Part shown: piece after piece, positions 15,221-23,412 of the stretch
Layout: each line of letters opens with the position of its first letter
Numbering within the stretch: position 1 is the first letter of the stretch
Assembly (NCBI GenBank): GCA_036506495.1
Contig: DASXRQ010000152.1
Location: 22,819-86,818, forward strand
Reading direction: 5' to 3'
From: DASXRC01 sp036506495
Lineage (GTDB): Bacteria; Actinomycetota; Actinomycetes; Mycobacteriales; Micromonosporaceae
Length of the DNA: 64,000 nt
Made by a program: the position numbers and the translations under genes
Notes under the pieces: generated by a model
The model's input: only the letters and a program-made list of their open reading frames with translations
Database searches by the model: none
What the model was told of the DNA's origin: nothing

Positions 15221-15778
15221 TCACCTCCTGGCCTTCCGCACCACCGAGCCGCGACGCCCCTCGGGAGCCCGCTCGTGCCGCTGGTCTTCTTCGTCGTCCT
15301 GATCCGGCTCACCTTCGTCGTATTCGTCGTCCTCGTACTCGTCGTCGTCGAACTGGTCTTCCTCCGCGTACTCGTCCGCCTCGTCCCGGTCCTGGTCGCT
15401 CGGCTCCTCGTCGCCGCGTCCAGAGCGCCCTCGCCCGCGTGGTGGCCGCATCTCGTCGGCCCGGTTGACCCCTGTCTCACCCACCCCGTGAGCACGATCC
15501 GCCAGCGTCGAGCTCAGGGACTCGACGCGGGAACTCATGGCCGAGACCGCGGCCGCCCGTCCGGCGTCAACGAGGCGCCCCGCGCTATCCGTGATCTTGG
15601 CGAGTTCTGGTGAGGAGCGCAGTACGTCGGCGCCTCGCTCAAGAACCTGCGTCGACACACCGCCCAGGCGTCCCGTCGCCGCGGCGGTTCCCAGCAGCAA
15701 CGCCCACCGCATCTTGTGCGTCCTGCCAAGCAGGTAGCCCACCCCCATGGCCAACGCGACCGGAGCTCTCGAATTCAT
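15221..15778 (-). CDS. acidic-tailed gas vesicle operon protein (GvpY-like by position)
   Basis: 185 residues: a small N-terminal hydrophobic region (PVALAMGVGYLLGRTHKMRW ALLLGTAAATG), a helical middle (TQVLERGADVLRSSPELAKI), and a tail of about 70 residues dominated by Asp/Glu runs (for instance EYAEEDQFDDDEYEDDEYDE) ending in a basic patch. No enzymatic motif. As first gene of the leftward gvp operon, 5 bp before the SRPBCC gene, it may anchor or interact with other vesicle proteins through its polyacidic tail; this is inference. ATG 15778 follows GGGGGCG at suitable spacing; ATG 15796 is an alternative. Confidence 0.75.
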   Translation of the reverse strand: MNSRAPVALAMGVGYLLGRTHKMRWALLLGTAAATGRLGGVSTQVLERGADVLRSSPELAKITDSAGRLVDAGRAAAVSAMSSRVESLSSTLADRAHGVGETGVNRADEMRPPRGRGRSGRGDEEPSDQDRDEADEYAEEDQFDDDEYEDDEYDEGEPDQDDEEDQRHERAPEGRRGSVVRKARR

Positions 15779-15949
15779 TGGTTGTCGCCCCCGCATCTCT
15801 TCCCGCACCACGCCGGTGCGGCGTGGCATTTGACCGATTTGCGCACGGTACCCACGCCTCAGGGCGCCAAACCTCGACCGAACCTGTTCTGTTCTGCTGG
15901 CTGCCGAGCCGCCAGGCCGGGACCCTACGAGGCGGACGACTCCGAGCAA

Positions 15950-16051
15950 CTACGGTTTCGACCTTCGGGTGTAGGACAGAGTCAGGCGAACCCGGGAGGC
16001 GCCGTCGTGCTTGGCCACGTTGCCGAGCGCCTCTTGAGCAGCGTCCAGGCC
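15950..16051 (-). pseudogene. remnant of a NarL-type sensor kinase
   Basis: The minus strand reads GLDAAQEALGNVAKHDGASR then VRLTLSYTRRSKP before a stop. AQEALGNVAKHAGASRVRLTL is the N-box of NarL-type histidine kinases. Nothing else of a kinase remains: 3 bp upstream is the stop of a hydrolase gene. It is a decayed kinase, and it sits just upstream of the gas vesicle operon. No start codon or ribosome site belongs to it. Confidence 0.7.
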
Positions 16052-16053
16052 TG

Positions 16054-16971
16054 TTATCCCTTGACTGGGGCGAGGTCGACGAGATCGGCCAGGATGGCCG
16101 GAAGGTTCGCGGCGGTCAACGACAGATGGCCATGGCCTTCCAACAGGTGCGCCCGCGCGGTCGGCACCTGGTCGGCCAGCCATTGCCCGTGCGCGAACGG
16201 CACCATCAGGTCGACGGAACCCTGCCAGACGGCGGCGGGCACAGAAATCTGGTCGAGGTCAAAGCCCCACGGCGCGACGAAGGCCGCGTCGTCGTCGGCC
16301 CATCCGTCCGTGCCTCGCGCGACCGCCCGGCGGAAGCTGGCGGCCACCCACTCGCCGACCACCCCCGTGAGAGCCTGTTTGTCGACGGGCGGTAGCAGCC
16401 CGCCAAACGCGGCCACGATGTCGGCCGCGGACACCGTCGCCAACTCCGCCGCCTGCGCGGTGAGGAACGGAGCGAGCGCCTCCGGGCCCTGGACCGCGAG
16501 CCCGAACTCCTCGACGTTCTCGGGCCCCATGCCGGCCAGCCAGTCGAGGCCGGCGGCGGCGAACGGGGCAACGCCGCCGATGGTCGCCGCCGCCAGGCAG
16601 CGCTCGGGCAGCAGAGCGGCGCAGGCGAGCGCGTGTGGGCCGCCTCCGGAGAAGCCGAGCGTGACGAACTCGGGTACGCCGAGCGCGTCGGCGATGTCCG
16701 CGACATCCTCGACGGCGTCGGCCACGCTGCGGCCCGGCCGGCGCTCAGATCCGGCGTATCCGGGCCGCGCATAGGCCACGAGCCGCAGGCCGGCCTCGGC
16801 CGCCGCGTCGACAAGGGGTCCGAACGGCACCGGCGCCGACGGTGTCCCGTGATGGAAGATCAGCGTGCGGCCGTCGGCCGGCCCGCTGGTGGCGACCTCC
16901 AGCGTCCTGCCATCCCGCGCGCGTACGACCGTTCGCTGCCCCTGCCCGCCCCGACCGTCGGTGTCGCTCAT
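16054..16971 (-). CDS. alpha/beta hydrolase
   Basis: 305 residues of the alpha/beta hydrolase fold (haloalkane dehalogenase/epoxide hydrolase-like family). LIFHHGTPSAPVPFGPLVD carries the oxyanion-hole HG, FVTLGFSGGGPHALA the nucleophile elbow GFSGGG, GSVDLMVPFAHGQW the acid and LLEGHGHLSL the catalytic histidine. No signal peptide; cytosolic. ATG 16971 has AGGAGG 7 nt upstream. It stands alone, followed only by the kinase remnant and the gas vesicle operon on the same strand. Substrate unknown. Confidence 0.85.
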   Translation of the reverse strand: MSDTDGRGGQGQRTVVRARDGRTLEVATSGPADGRTLIFHHGTPSAPVPFGPLVDAAAEAGLRLVAYARPGYAGSERRPGRSVADAVEDVADIADALGVPEFVTLGFSGGGPHALACAALLPERCLAAATIGGVAPFAAAGLDWLAGMGPENVEEFGLAVQGPEALAPFLTAQAAELATVSAADIVAAFGGLLPPVDKQALTGVVGEWVAASFRRAVARGTDGWADDDAAFVAPWGFDLDQISVPAAVWQGSVDLMVPFAHGQWLADQVPTARAHLLEGHGHLSLTAANLPAILADLVDLAPVKG

Positions 16972-17199
16972 CGTGCCGCCTCCTGGAGAACCTCCGGATA
17001 CCGACTGAAGGCTAGCCACGCGGCCGGGCGACATTTTCGGGAGGTACGCCGGGCCGCGCGCTCCGGTGCGCTGCGCCACCGCGCAGAAGTGCTAGGTGTG
17101 GAGCTCCCACCCGGATACGTTGACGAGCCGGCCGCGAGCGTACGCCTCGGCGGTCACCGCCCGGGCGTGGCCCGCGCGGCCTGAGTCGGCGGTCAGGCG

Positions 17200-17406
17200 T
17201 CAGCCGTCGTCGGAATCGCTGACGGCTTCCTCGCCGGGCTCCAGCGGGCCCTCGTCGCGATCGGCGCCCGTGCGCGCCTTGTCGGCCTCGACGTCGCTCT
17301 CGCCCACGGTCCCCTGCGTGCCGTAGTCCTCTTCCACCTCGGCCGCGGCCGCCGCGGCCGCGGCATCGGAGGCGGCGGGAATCGGATAGGGAGGTGGCGT
17401 GGTCAT
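17200..17406 (-). CDS. small acidic hypothetical protein
   Basis: 68 residues: proline-rich start MTTPPPYPIPAAS, an alanine run, then an acidic disordered tail (EVEEDYGTQGTVGESDVEAD). Start ATG 17406 is supported by GAGGAGG. No domain recognised; 83 bp downstream of the flavin oxidoreductase gene on the same strand and possibly cotranscribed with it. Confidence 0.55.
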   Translation of the reverse strand: MTTPPPYPIPAASDAAAAAAAAEVEEDYGTQGTVGESDVEADKARTGADRDEGPLEPGEEAVSDSDDG

Positions 17407-17489
17407 GTCGGCCTCCTCGATGGTCGTCGACTGCCGGATACCCGCTGCACGCGTTCGGAAACGTCGGAAACGCGCCGGCGGGTGGGCGG

Positions 17490-18362
17490 CTACGGCACCA
17501 GAGGGCGCACCTCGGTGGCCACGAAACGCAGGAAGCCCTCCGGGTCGGGGTCGTCGGCGGTCGGCTGGAGGATCACGGCGTCCGCGCCGGCGTCCGCCCA
17601 CCGGAGCACCGCGTCCGCGACCGCGTGCGCGTCGCCGGCGACGCCGACATCCTGACCGGGGTCGTAGCCGAACAGCCCTTGTTCGGCGTCGAGGCGCTCG
17701 GCCGCGCCGGGCCCGGTCGCCGCGTGCAGGTAGACGACGAGCGGGTGTGGGTCGGTACGCCCGCTCGCGGCGCGCCCCTGGTCGATCAGTCGGCGCGCCC
17801 GGCGTACGCCGTCGGTTGACGTACTGGCGGTGAGGATCGTCCCGTCGGCGACCTCGCCGGCCAGGCGGAGCGAGCGAGGCCCGGTCGCCGCGGCCAGCAC
17901 GGCCGGTGCGGTGGCCGGCGGCCAGTCGAGGGCGACCCCGTCGAGGCGCACATATCTGCCGTACCCGGTCAGCCGCTTACCGGCCAGGAGTGCGCGCAGC
18001 GCCGCGAGGTATTCGCGCAGCAGCGTCATGGGCGACTCGACCCGCGCACCGACCTGCCCCATCCAGTCCTGTACGCCGTGGCCGACGCCGACGATCGCCC
18101 GGTCCGGGAACATCCGGTGCAGCGAAGCGACCTCCATCGCGGTCACCGCGACGTTCCGCAGCGGCACCGGCAGCACGCCGATGCCGACCCGCAACCGCTG
18201 CGTCCACGCCAGCGCCGCGGCCGCGGTCGCGACGCCGCCCTCACGGAAGCAGTCCTCCCACAGCCACAGCTCGTCGAGTCCGGCATCGTCCGCGACGTGG
18301 GCCATGTCGCGCAGCCGCTCTGGTGGTAGCTGAGGGAGGAACACCGCGCCGACCATCGTCAT
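17490..18362 (-). CDS. LLM-class flavin-dependent oxidoreductase
   Basis: 290 residues of the bacterial luciferase/F420-dependent reductase superfamily. Seen are the TIM-barrel opening VGAVFLPQLPPERLRDMAHV, LWLWEDCFREGG, RVGIGVLPVPLRNVAVTAME (cofactor-binding strand), DRAIVGVGHGVQDWMGQVGA and the late VADAVLRWADAGADAVILQP. Actinobacterial members often use coenzyme F420, but FMN is equally possible from sequence alone. Substrate unknown. It is oriented leftwards with its own promoter region to the right. Confidence 0.88.
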   Translation of the reverse strand: MTMVGAVFLPQLPPERLRDMAHVADDAGLDELWLWEDCFREGGVATAAAALAWTQRLRVGIGVLPVPLRNVAVTAMEVASLHRMFPDRAIVGVGHGVQDWMGQVGARVESPMTLLREYLAALRALLAGKRLTGYGRYVRLDGVALDWPPATAPAVLAAATGPRSLRLAGEVADGTILTASTSTDGVRRARRLIDQGRAASGRTDPHPLVVYLHAATGPGAAERLDAEQGLFGYDPGQDVGVAGDAHAVADAVLRWADAGADAVILQPTADDPDPEGFLRFVATEVRPLVP

Positions 18363-18498
18363 GAACCCATCCTCGCAGGACGCGTCGGCGTCACTCTCTG
18401 GGCTGAATCAGCCGTTCTGCCGGACATCGTCCGGTTGACCGGGCAGGATGGTGACGTCATCGCTCGGAGGAGCAAACGCCGTCGGAGGTGGGAGACCG

Positions 18499-18726
18499 GT
18501 GCTGGGTACCAAACAGAAGAACTCGAAGACAGACCCCATGTCGCGCAGATGGCTCGTCACGGGCGCGCTGGTCACCACGGCCATGGGCGCCGGCGCGTAC
18601 GCCCTGCGGAGGCGCCGCAACGCCGGAGGCGCCGACGAGGTGCCCGACGCCGTCGCGTTGGACACCTTCGTCGAGGCCTCGCGCGACCTCGGCGACCCGG
18701 CCACGAGCGCGTCGGCTGCGACGTGA
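18499..18726 (+). CDS. small single-pass membrane protein
   Basis: 75 residues: basic N-terminus KQKNSKTDPMSRRW, one hydrophobic helix LVTGALVTTAMGAGAYAL, RRRR, then an acidic tail. Start GTG 18499 is directly preceded by a GGAGGTGGGAG site, which is the main argument that it is real; an internal ATG at 18538 gives a shorter form. It may have an N-in or twin-arginine-like orientation. No family recognised. Confidence 0.45.
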   Translation: MLGTKQKNSKTDPMSRRWLVTGALVTTAMGAGAYALRRRRNAGGADEVPDAVALDTFVEASRDLGDPATSASAAT

Positions 18727-18813
18727 CCTGGCCGTTCTGGGCGGCGTGCCAGGCTGAGAAATCTCGGTCTCCGGCCGTTGTCTCGCTGATCGCCGCTCGT
18801 TAAGCTGAGCCAA

Positions 18814-18861
18814 GCGCGCTCCAATCGCCCGCTTCCCCCGTGGCAGGCGATCGGGGCGCGC
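18814..18861. terminator. hairpin between the small membrane gene and pmt
   Basis: GCGCGCTCCAATCGCC pairs with GGCGATCGGGGCGCGC (G-T wobbles at two positions) across a 16-nt loop. It lies between a rightward and a leftward gene, so it can serve both as terminator. Confidence 0.55.
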
Positions 18862-18908
18862 CCTTGTCTACGCCTCGGTCGACGCCGCCGCGGCCTCCAC
18901 AGTGGAGC

Positions 18909-20597
18909 TCAGATCCAGCGGCCGCCGAGCCACATCCGTGCCGACCAGTCCGCGTACGGGATGTGCTGCCCGATGAAGATCGGGTAGAAGTACGCGAAGC
19001 ACACGGCGACCAGCAGCACGTAGCTGCCGGCGACCACGGCGCCGACCAGTCGGCGGTCGACGCTGCTCGCGGCGTGCGGATGGACCGGAGTCATGATGGC
19101 GCCGAGCACATAGACCACCGCCAGCACAAGGAACGGCTCGGCCGGCAGGGCATAGAAGAAAAACATCGTGCGCCCGTCGAGCGCGTAGTAGAACCACGGC
19201 AGCAGTCCCGCCGCGACGACGAGGCCGATCGCGCCCGCCCGCCAGTCCCGGCGGGCGATGCCGACCCAGGCCAGGCCCGCCAGCGCTGGCAGGAATGACC
19301 ACCACAGCACGGGGGTGCCCAGCAGAACCACCTCGGAGGCGCAGCTCGAGGCTCCGCACGGACCCTGGCTGGACCAATAGAACGCCACCGGACGGCCCAA
19401 CAGCAGCCACTGCCACGGCCACGACTGGTACTTGTGCTCCGCGTGCAGTGTGGTGTGGAACTTGTACGCCTCCTCGTGGTAGTGCAGGAGGTTCTGCAGC
19501 GCCCCGATGATCGGCGGCTCCGGGTGGCCGGTGTCCGCCAGCCAGTGCCGGAAGTAGCCGTCGTCGGTCAGGAACCAGCCGGTCCAGCCGGCCAGGTAGG
19601 TCGCCACTATCAGGACGCCGAAGAGCAGGAACCACCCGAACTCGTCGATGATGGCGTCGCGCCACGGCCGGCGAACGCCCGCGGACTTGCGCGCGCCGGC
19701 CTCCCACACCCAGGCCAGCAGGGCGAAGACCGGAACGAACCAGATGGCGCTCCACTTCACCGCGAGCGCGCAACCCAGCAGCACCGCGGCGAGCAGTCGC
19801 CACCACGGAACGGAGCCGGGGAACCGGAACGGCAACCGGCCGGCCGGACCGGGCTGGCTCGGGTCCAGCCCGCCGGCCATCGCCGTCAGCCAGCGCCGGC
19901 GCCGGACGTCACGGTCGATCACGAGCGCCGCGAACGCGGCGAGCACGAAGAGCATGAGGAAGATGTCGAGAAGTGCGGTGCGGGACAACACGAGATGCAT
20001 CCCGTCCAGGGCCATCAGCAGGCCCGCCGCGCAGCCGAGGATCGTCGAGTGGAACAGCCGACGCGCGAGCCGGGTGAGGATCAGCACGGATGCAATGCCA
20101 GCGATCGCGGCGGAGATCCGCCAGCCGAACTCTGGTGCGGTGGTCGTCAGGTGGCCCGCGGCCTTGACGTGGGAGTCCGGATCCGCGTACCCGAACGCCC
20201 ACTCGCCGAGCCCGATCAGCCACTTGCCGAGCGGCGGATGCACCACGTAGGACGGCGCGTTGTCCTTGTAGTTCCACTCGACGCCGCGCTGGATCAGGCC
20301 CCACGCGTCCTTGGCGTAGTAGGTCTCGTCGAAGATCTTTCCCGGCGGGTGGCCGAGACCCACCAGCCGGAGGATCGCCGCGATGAGCCCGACGACGCCG
20401 GTGGCGACCCACGAGTACGGGTCGAGCCGGGCGTCGAACGGCAGCAGGCGGCGGCGAACGACCGGGGGCACCCGACCGGACGGCGCGCTGGCGGGTTCCG
20501 GCGTGTCTTCGCCGTGGGGCGCGGTGGCGGCGGCCTCGGCCGCCGGCGTGTCCGCGTCCGTAATGGCCGTTGTATCCGCAGTCGCGGCCGGTGTCAC
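18909..20597 (-). CDS. pmt: protein O-mannosyltransferase (Pmt)
   Basis: 562-residue polytopic membrane glycosyltransferase (GT39) that transfers mannose from polyprenyl-phosphate-mannose to secreted proteins. The catalytic acidic pair is in the first external loop, GKIFDETYYAKDAWGLI. Many hydrophobic helices follow, with external HPPLGKWLIGLGEWAFGY and the late FFFYALPAEPFLVLAVVY typical of the family. The N-terminal 60 residues are Ala/Thr-rich and cytosolic. GTG 20597 is taken as start since it gives a 78-bp gap to the divergent rsmI. Divergent pmt/rsmI arrangement is conserved in actinobacteria. Confidence 0.92.
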   Translation of the reverse strand: MTPAATADTTAITDADTPAAEAAATAPHGEDTPEPASAPSGRVPPVVRRRLLPFDARLDPYSWVATGVVGLIAAILRLVGLGHPPGKIFDETYYAKDAWGLIQRGVEWNYKDNAPSYVVHPPLGKWLIGLGEWAFGYADPDSHVKAAGHLTTTAPEFGWRISAAIAGIASVLILTRLARRLFHSTILGCAAGLLMALDGMHLVLSRTALLDIFLMLFVLAAFAALVIDRDVRRRRWLTAMAGGLDPSQPGPAGRLPFRFPGSVPWWRLLAAVLLGCALAVKWSAIWFVPVFALLAWVWEAGARKSAGVRRPWRDAIIDEFGWFLLFGVLIVATYLAGWTGWFLTDDGYFRHWLADTGHPEPPIIGALQNLLHYHEEAYKFHTTLHAEHKYQSWPWQWLLLGRPVAFYWSSQGPCGASSCASEVVLLGTPVLWWSFLPALAGLAWVGIARRDWRAGAIGLVVAAGLLPWFYYALDGRTMFFFYALPAEPFLVLAVVYVLGAIMTPVHPHAASSVDRRLVGAVVAGSYVLLVAVCFAYFYPIFIGQHIPYADWSARMWLGGRWI

Positions 20598-20675
20598 CAA
20601 GCGATCGTAGGCTGCGATGCTGTGAAGCGGAGCACGGCGGGCGGGCTTGCCAACCGATCGGGGAGCGGCGACACG

Positions 20676-21569
20676 GTGTGGGACAAACCAGGTCATGGCC
20701 GACTCGTTCTCGTCGGCGCCCCGTTGGGCAACCCGGCCGACGCCTCGCAGCGGGTGCGGGAGGTGCTGGCCGCGGCCGACGTCGTGGCCGCGGAGGACAC
20801 CCGGAGGCTGGCCCGGCTGGCCCGGGACCTCGGGGTGGAGATCACCGGACGGGTCGTCTCGTACTTCGAGGGCAACGAGGAACGGCGTACGCCCGATCTT
20901 GTCGCCGGCATGCGCGACGGTGCCCTGGTCGCGCTCGTCACCGACGGCGGGATGCCCAGCGTGTCCGACCCGGGCTTCCGCCTGGTCCGGGGTGCGCTGG
21001 ACGCCGGCGTCCCGGTCACCGCGGTGCCGGGCCCGAGCGCGGTGACCGCGGCGCTCGCCCTGTCGGGGCTGCCCTGCGACCGGTTCTGCTTCGATGGCTT
21101 CCTGCCCCGCAGGCAGGGCGAGCGGCGGGCCAGGCTGCGCCGGCTCGCCGCCGAGGAGCGCACGCTGGTGTTCTTCGAGGCACCCCACCGGATCGCCGGG
21201 TCGCTCGCGGACCTGGCCGCGGTGCTCGGCGCCGACCGCGCCGCCGCCGTCTGCCGGGAGCTGACGAAGACCTACGAAGAGGTACGCCGGGGGCCGCTCG
21301 CCGAGCTGGCGGAGTGGGCCGCCGCCGCCGAACCGCGCGGCGAGATCACCCTGGTCGTGGCCGGGGCCGCGCCGTCGACCGCCGAGCGCCCCTCCGACGA
21401 CGACCTGCGAACGGCGGTCGCGGCGGGCCAGGCCGCGGGCGCCTCCCGCCGGGACGCCATCGCGGCCGTGGCGAAGGAGTACGGCCTGCCGCGCCGCGAG
21501 GTGTACGAGCTGGCCGTGCGGGCCGACCGTGCCGACCGTCGCGACCACCGCGCCGGTGCCGGCGCCTAG
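20676..21569 (+). CDS. rsmI: 16S rRNA (cytidine1402-2'-O)-methyltransferase RsmI
   Basis: 297 residues. RsmI methylates the ribose of C1402 in 16S rRNA with S-adenosylmethionine. N-terminal LVLVGAPLGNPADAS is the tetrapyrrole-methylase-fold opening; VAAEDTRRLARLARDLGV, ALVTDGGMPSVSDPGFRLV, TAVPGPSAVTAALALSGLP and FDGFLPRRQGERRARL are all characteristic. GTG 20676 follows GGGAG at 9 nt. First gene of a rightward core operon, 26 bp before metG. Confidence 0.93.
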   Translation: MWDKPGHGRLVLVGAPLGNPADASQRVREVLAAADVVAAEDTRRLARLARDLGVEITGRVVSYFEGNEERRTPDLVAGMRDGALVALVTDGGMPSVSDPGFRLVRGALDAGVPVTAVPGPSAVTAALALSGLPCDRFCFDGFLPRRQGERRARLRRLAAEERTLVFFEAPHRIAGSLADLAAVLGADRAAAVCRELTKTYEEVRRGPLAELAEWAAAAEPRGEITLVVAGAAPSTAERPSDDDLRTAVAAGQAAGASRRDAIAAVAKEYGLPRREVYELAVRADRADRRDHRAGAGA

Positions 21570-21595
21570 CGCGGCGGTCACTACGCTTGGTCGGC

Positions 21596-23407
21596 ATGAG
21601 TCACGTTCTCGCGGCGGTCGCCTGGCCGTACGCCAACGGCCCGCGCCACATCGGTCACGTCTCCGGCTTCGGCGTTCCCTCGGACGTGTTCAGCCGGTAC
21701 ATGCGGATGGCCGGCCACGACGTGCTCATGGTCTCCGGCACCGACGAGCACGGCACCCCGATCCAGGTGCAGGCGGACGCCGAGGGGATGACGCCGCGCG
21801 ACCTGGTCGACCGGTACAACCGGGTGATCGTCGAGGACCTGCACGGCCTCGGGCTCTCCTATGACCTGTTCACGCGAACGACCACCGGCAACCACTACGC
21901 GGTCGTGCAGGAGCTGTTCGAGGGGCTGTACCGCAACGGGTACATAGTGGCCAGAACCACGCTTGGCGCGATCTCCCCGTCGACCGGGCGGACGCTGCCC
22001 GACCGGTACATCGAGGGGACCTGCCCGATCTGCGGGTACGAGAGTGCGCGCGGCGACCAGTGCGACAACTGTGGCAACCAGCTGGACCCCGACCAGCTGA
22101 TCAACCCGCGGTCGAAGATCAATGGGGAGACGCCGGAGTTCGTCGAGACTGAGCACTTCTTCCTCGACCTGCCCGCCTTCGCACGGGCCCTCCGCGACTG
22201 GCTTGACACCCGCGAGGGCTGGCGGCCCAACGTCCTGCGGTTCTCCCGGAACCTCATCGACGGCCTGCAGCCCCGGGCGATCACCCGCGACCTCGAGTGG
22301 GGCGTGCCGATCCCGCTGGACGGCTGGCGGGACCGGCCCGACAAGCGGATCTATGTCTGGTTCGACGCCGTGATCGGCTACCTGTCCGCGTCGATCGAGT
22401 GGGCCCGCCGCTCCGGCGACCCGGACGCGTGGCGCCGCTGGTGGGCGGCCGACGGCGACGGCAAGGACGCCCGAAGCTACTACTTCATGGGCAAGGACAA
22501 CATCGTCTTCCACTCGGTGATCTGGCCGGCGCTGCTGCTCGGCCACTCCGGCGACGGCGACCGCGGTGGCGAACCCGGGCCGCTGGGGAGGCTGAACCTG
22601 CCCACCGAGGTGGTCTCCAGCGAGTACCTCACCATGGAGGGCCGCAAGTTCTCCTCGTCCCGGCGGGTCGTCATCTACGTTCGGGACTTCCTGGAGCGGT
22701 ACGACGCGGACGCGCTGCGGTACTTCATCGCGGCGGCCGGACCGGAGACTCAGGACACCGACTTCACCTGGGCCGAATTCCTGCGGCGCAACAACGACGA
22801 GCTGGTAGCCGGGTGGGGCAACCTCGTCAACCGCTCGATCTCAATGGCGGCCAAGAACTTCGGCGCGATTCCACCGGTCGACGCGGCTGGGCTGACCGAG
22901 GCGGACGAGGCGCTGCTGGCATCCGCCCGGGCCGGCTTCGAGACCGTGGGCGGGCTCATCGAGCAGCACCGGCAGAAGCACGCGATCGGCGAGGCGATGC
23001 GCGTGGTCGCCGATGCGAACAAGTACCTGTCCGAGCAGGCGCCCTGGAAGCTCAAGTCCGCCGACGAGAAGGCGCGGATGGGCACGATCCTGCACGTCGC
23101 GCTGCAGGCGGTCAGCGACTGCAACACACTGTTGACGCCGTTCCTGCCGCACTCGGCGCAGACCATCCACGAACTGCTCGGCGGCGAGGGCGTCCACGCG
23201 CCGATGCCGGAGATCCACGAGGTGTCCGATCTGGACGGTGGGCCGGCGTACTCCGTGCTGATGGGCGATTACTCCGGTGGAGCGAGGTGGGCCCCCGTGC
23301 CGATCGAGGCGGGCCGGCCGCTCGCGCCGCCGAAGCCGGTGTTCCGCAAGCTTGATCCGTCCATCGTGGACGAAGAGCTGGCCCGGCTCGAGAACGCTCC
23401 GGCGTAG
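21596..23407 (+). CDS. metG: methionyl-tRNA synthetase
   Basis: 603 residues, class I synthetase charging initiator and elongator tRNA-Met. HIGH motif appears as PRHIGHVSG, the zinc knuckle as CPICGYES ... CDNCGNQLDP, and the KMSKS loop as EGRKFSSSRRV (KFSSS form of the MetG2 group common in actinobacteria). The C-terminal anticodon-binding helical domain includes NYLSEQAPWKLK-type NKYLSEQAPWKLK. ATG 21596 selected. No C-terminal tRNA-binding (EMAP) domain. It is followed by tatD after 5 bp. Confidence 0.96.
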   Translation: MSHVLAAVAWPYANGPRHIGHVSGFGVPSDVFSRYMRMAGHDVLMVSGTDEHGTPIQVQADAEGMTPRDLVDRYNRVIVEDLHGLGLSYDLFTRTTTGNHYAVVQELFEGLYRNGYIVARTTLGAISPSTGRTLPDRYIEGTCPICGYESARGDQCDNCGNQLDPDQLINPRSKINGETPEFVETEHFFLDLPAFARALRDWLDTREGWRPNVLRFSRNLIDGLQPRAITRDLEWGVPIPLDGWRDRPDKRIYVWFDAVIGYLSASIEWARRSGDPDAWRRWWAADGDGKDARSYYFMGKDNIVFHSVIWPALLLGHSGDGDRGGEPGPLGRLNLPTEVVSSEYLTMEGRKFSSSRRVVIYVRDFLERYDADALRYFIAAAGPETQDTDFTWAEFLRRNNDELVAGWGNLVNRSISMAAKNFGAIPPVDAAGLTEADEALLASARAGFETVGGLIEQHRQKHAIGEAMRVVADANKYLSEQAPWKLKSADEKARMGTILHVALQAVSDCNTLLTPFLPHSAQTIHELLGGEGVHAPMPEIHEVSDLDGGPAYSVLMGDYSGGARWAPVPIEAGRPLAPPKPVFRKLDPSIVDEELARLENAPA

Positions 23408-23412
23408 CCGCC

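Noticed and set aside
18435..18803. 122-codon basic frame near 18.5 kb
   Set aside because: Shadow of the small membrane protein frame; His/Arg-rich with no motif.
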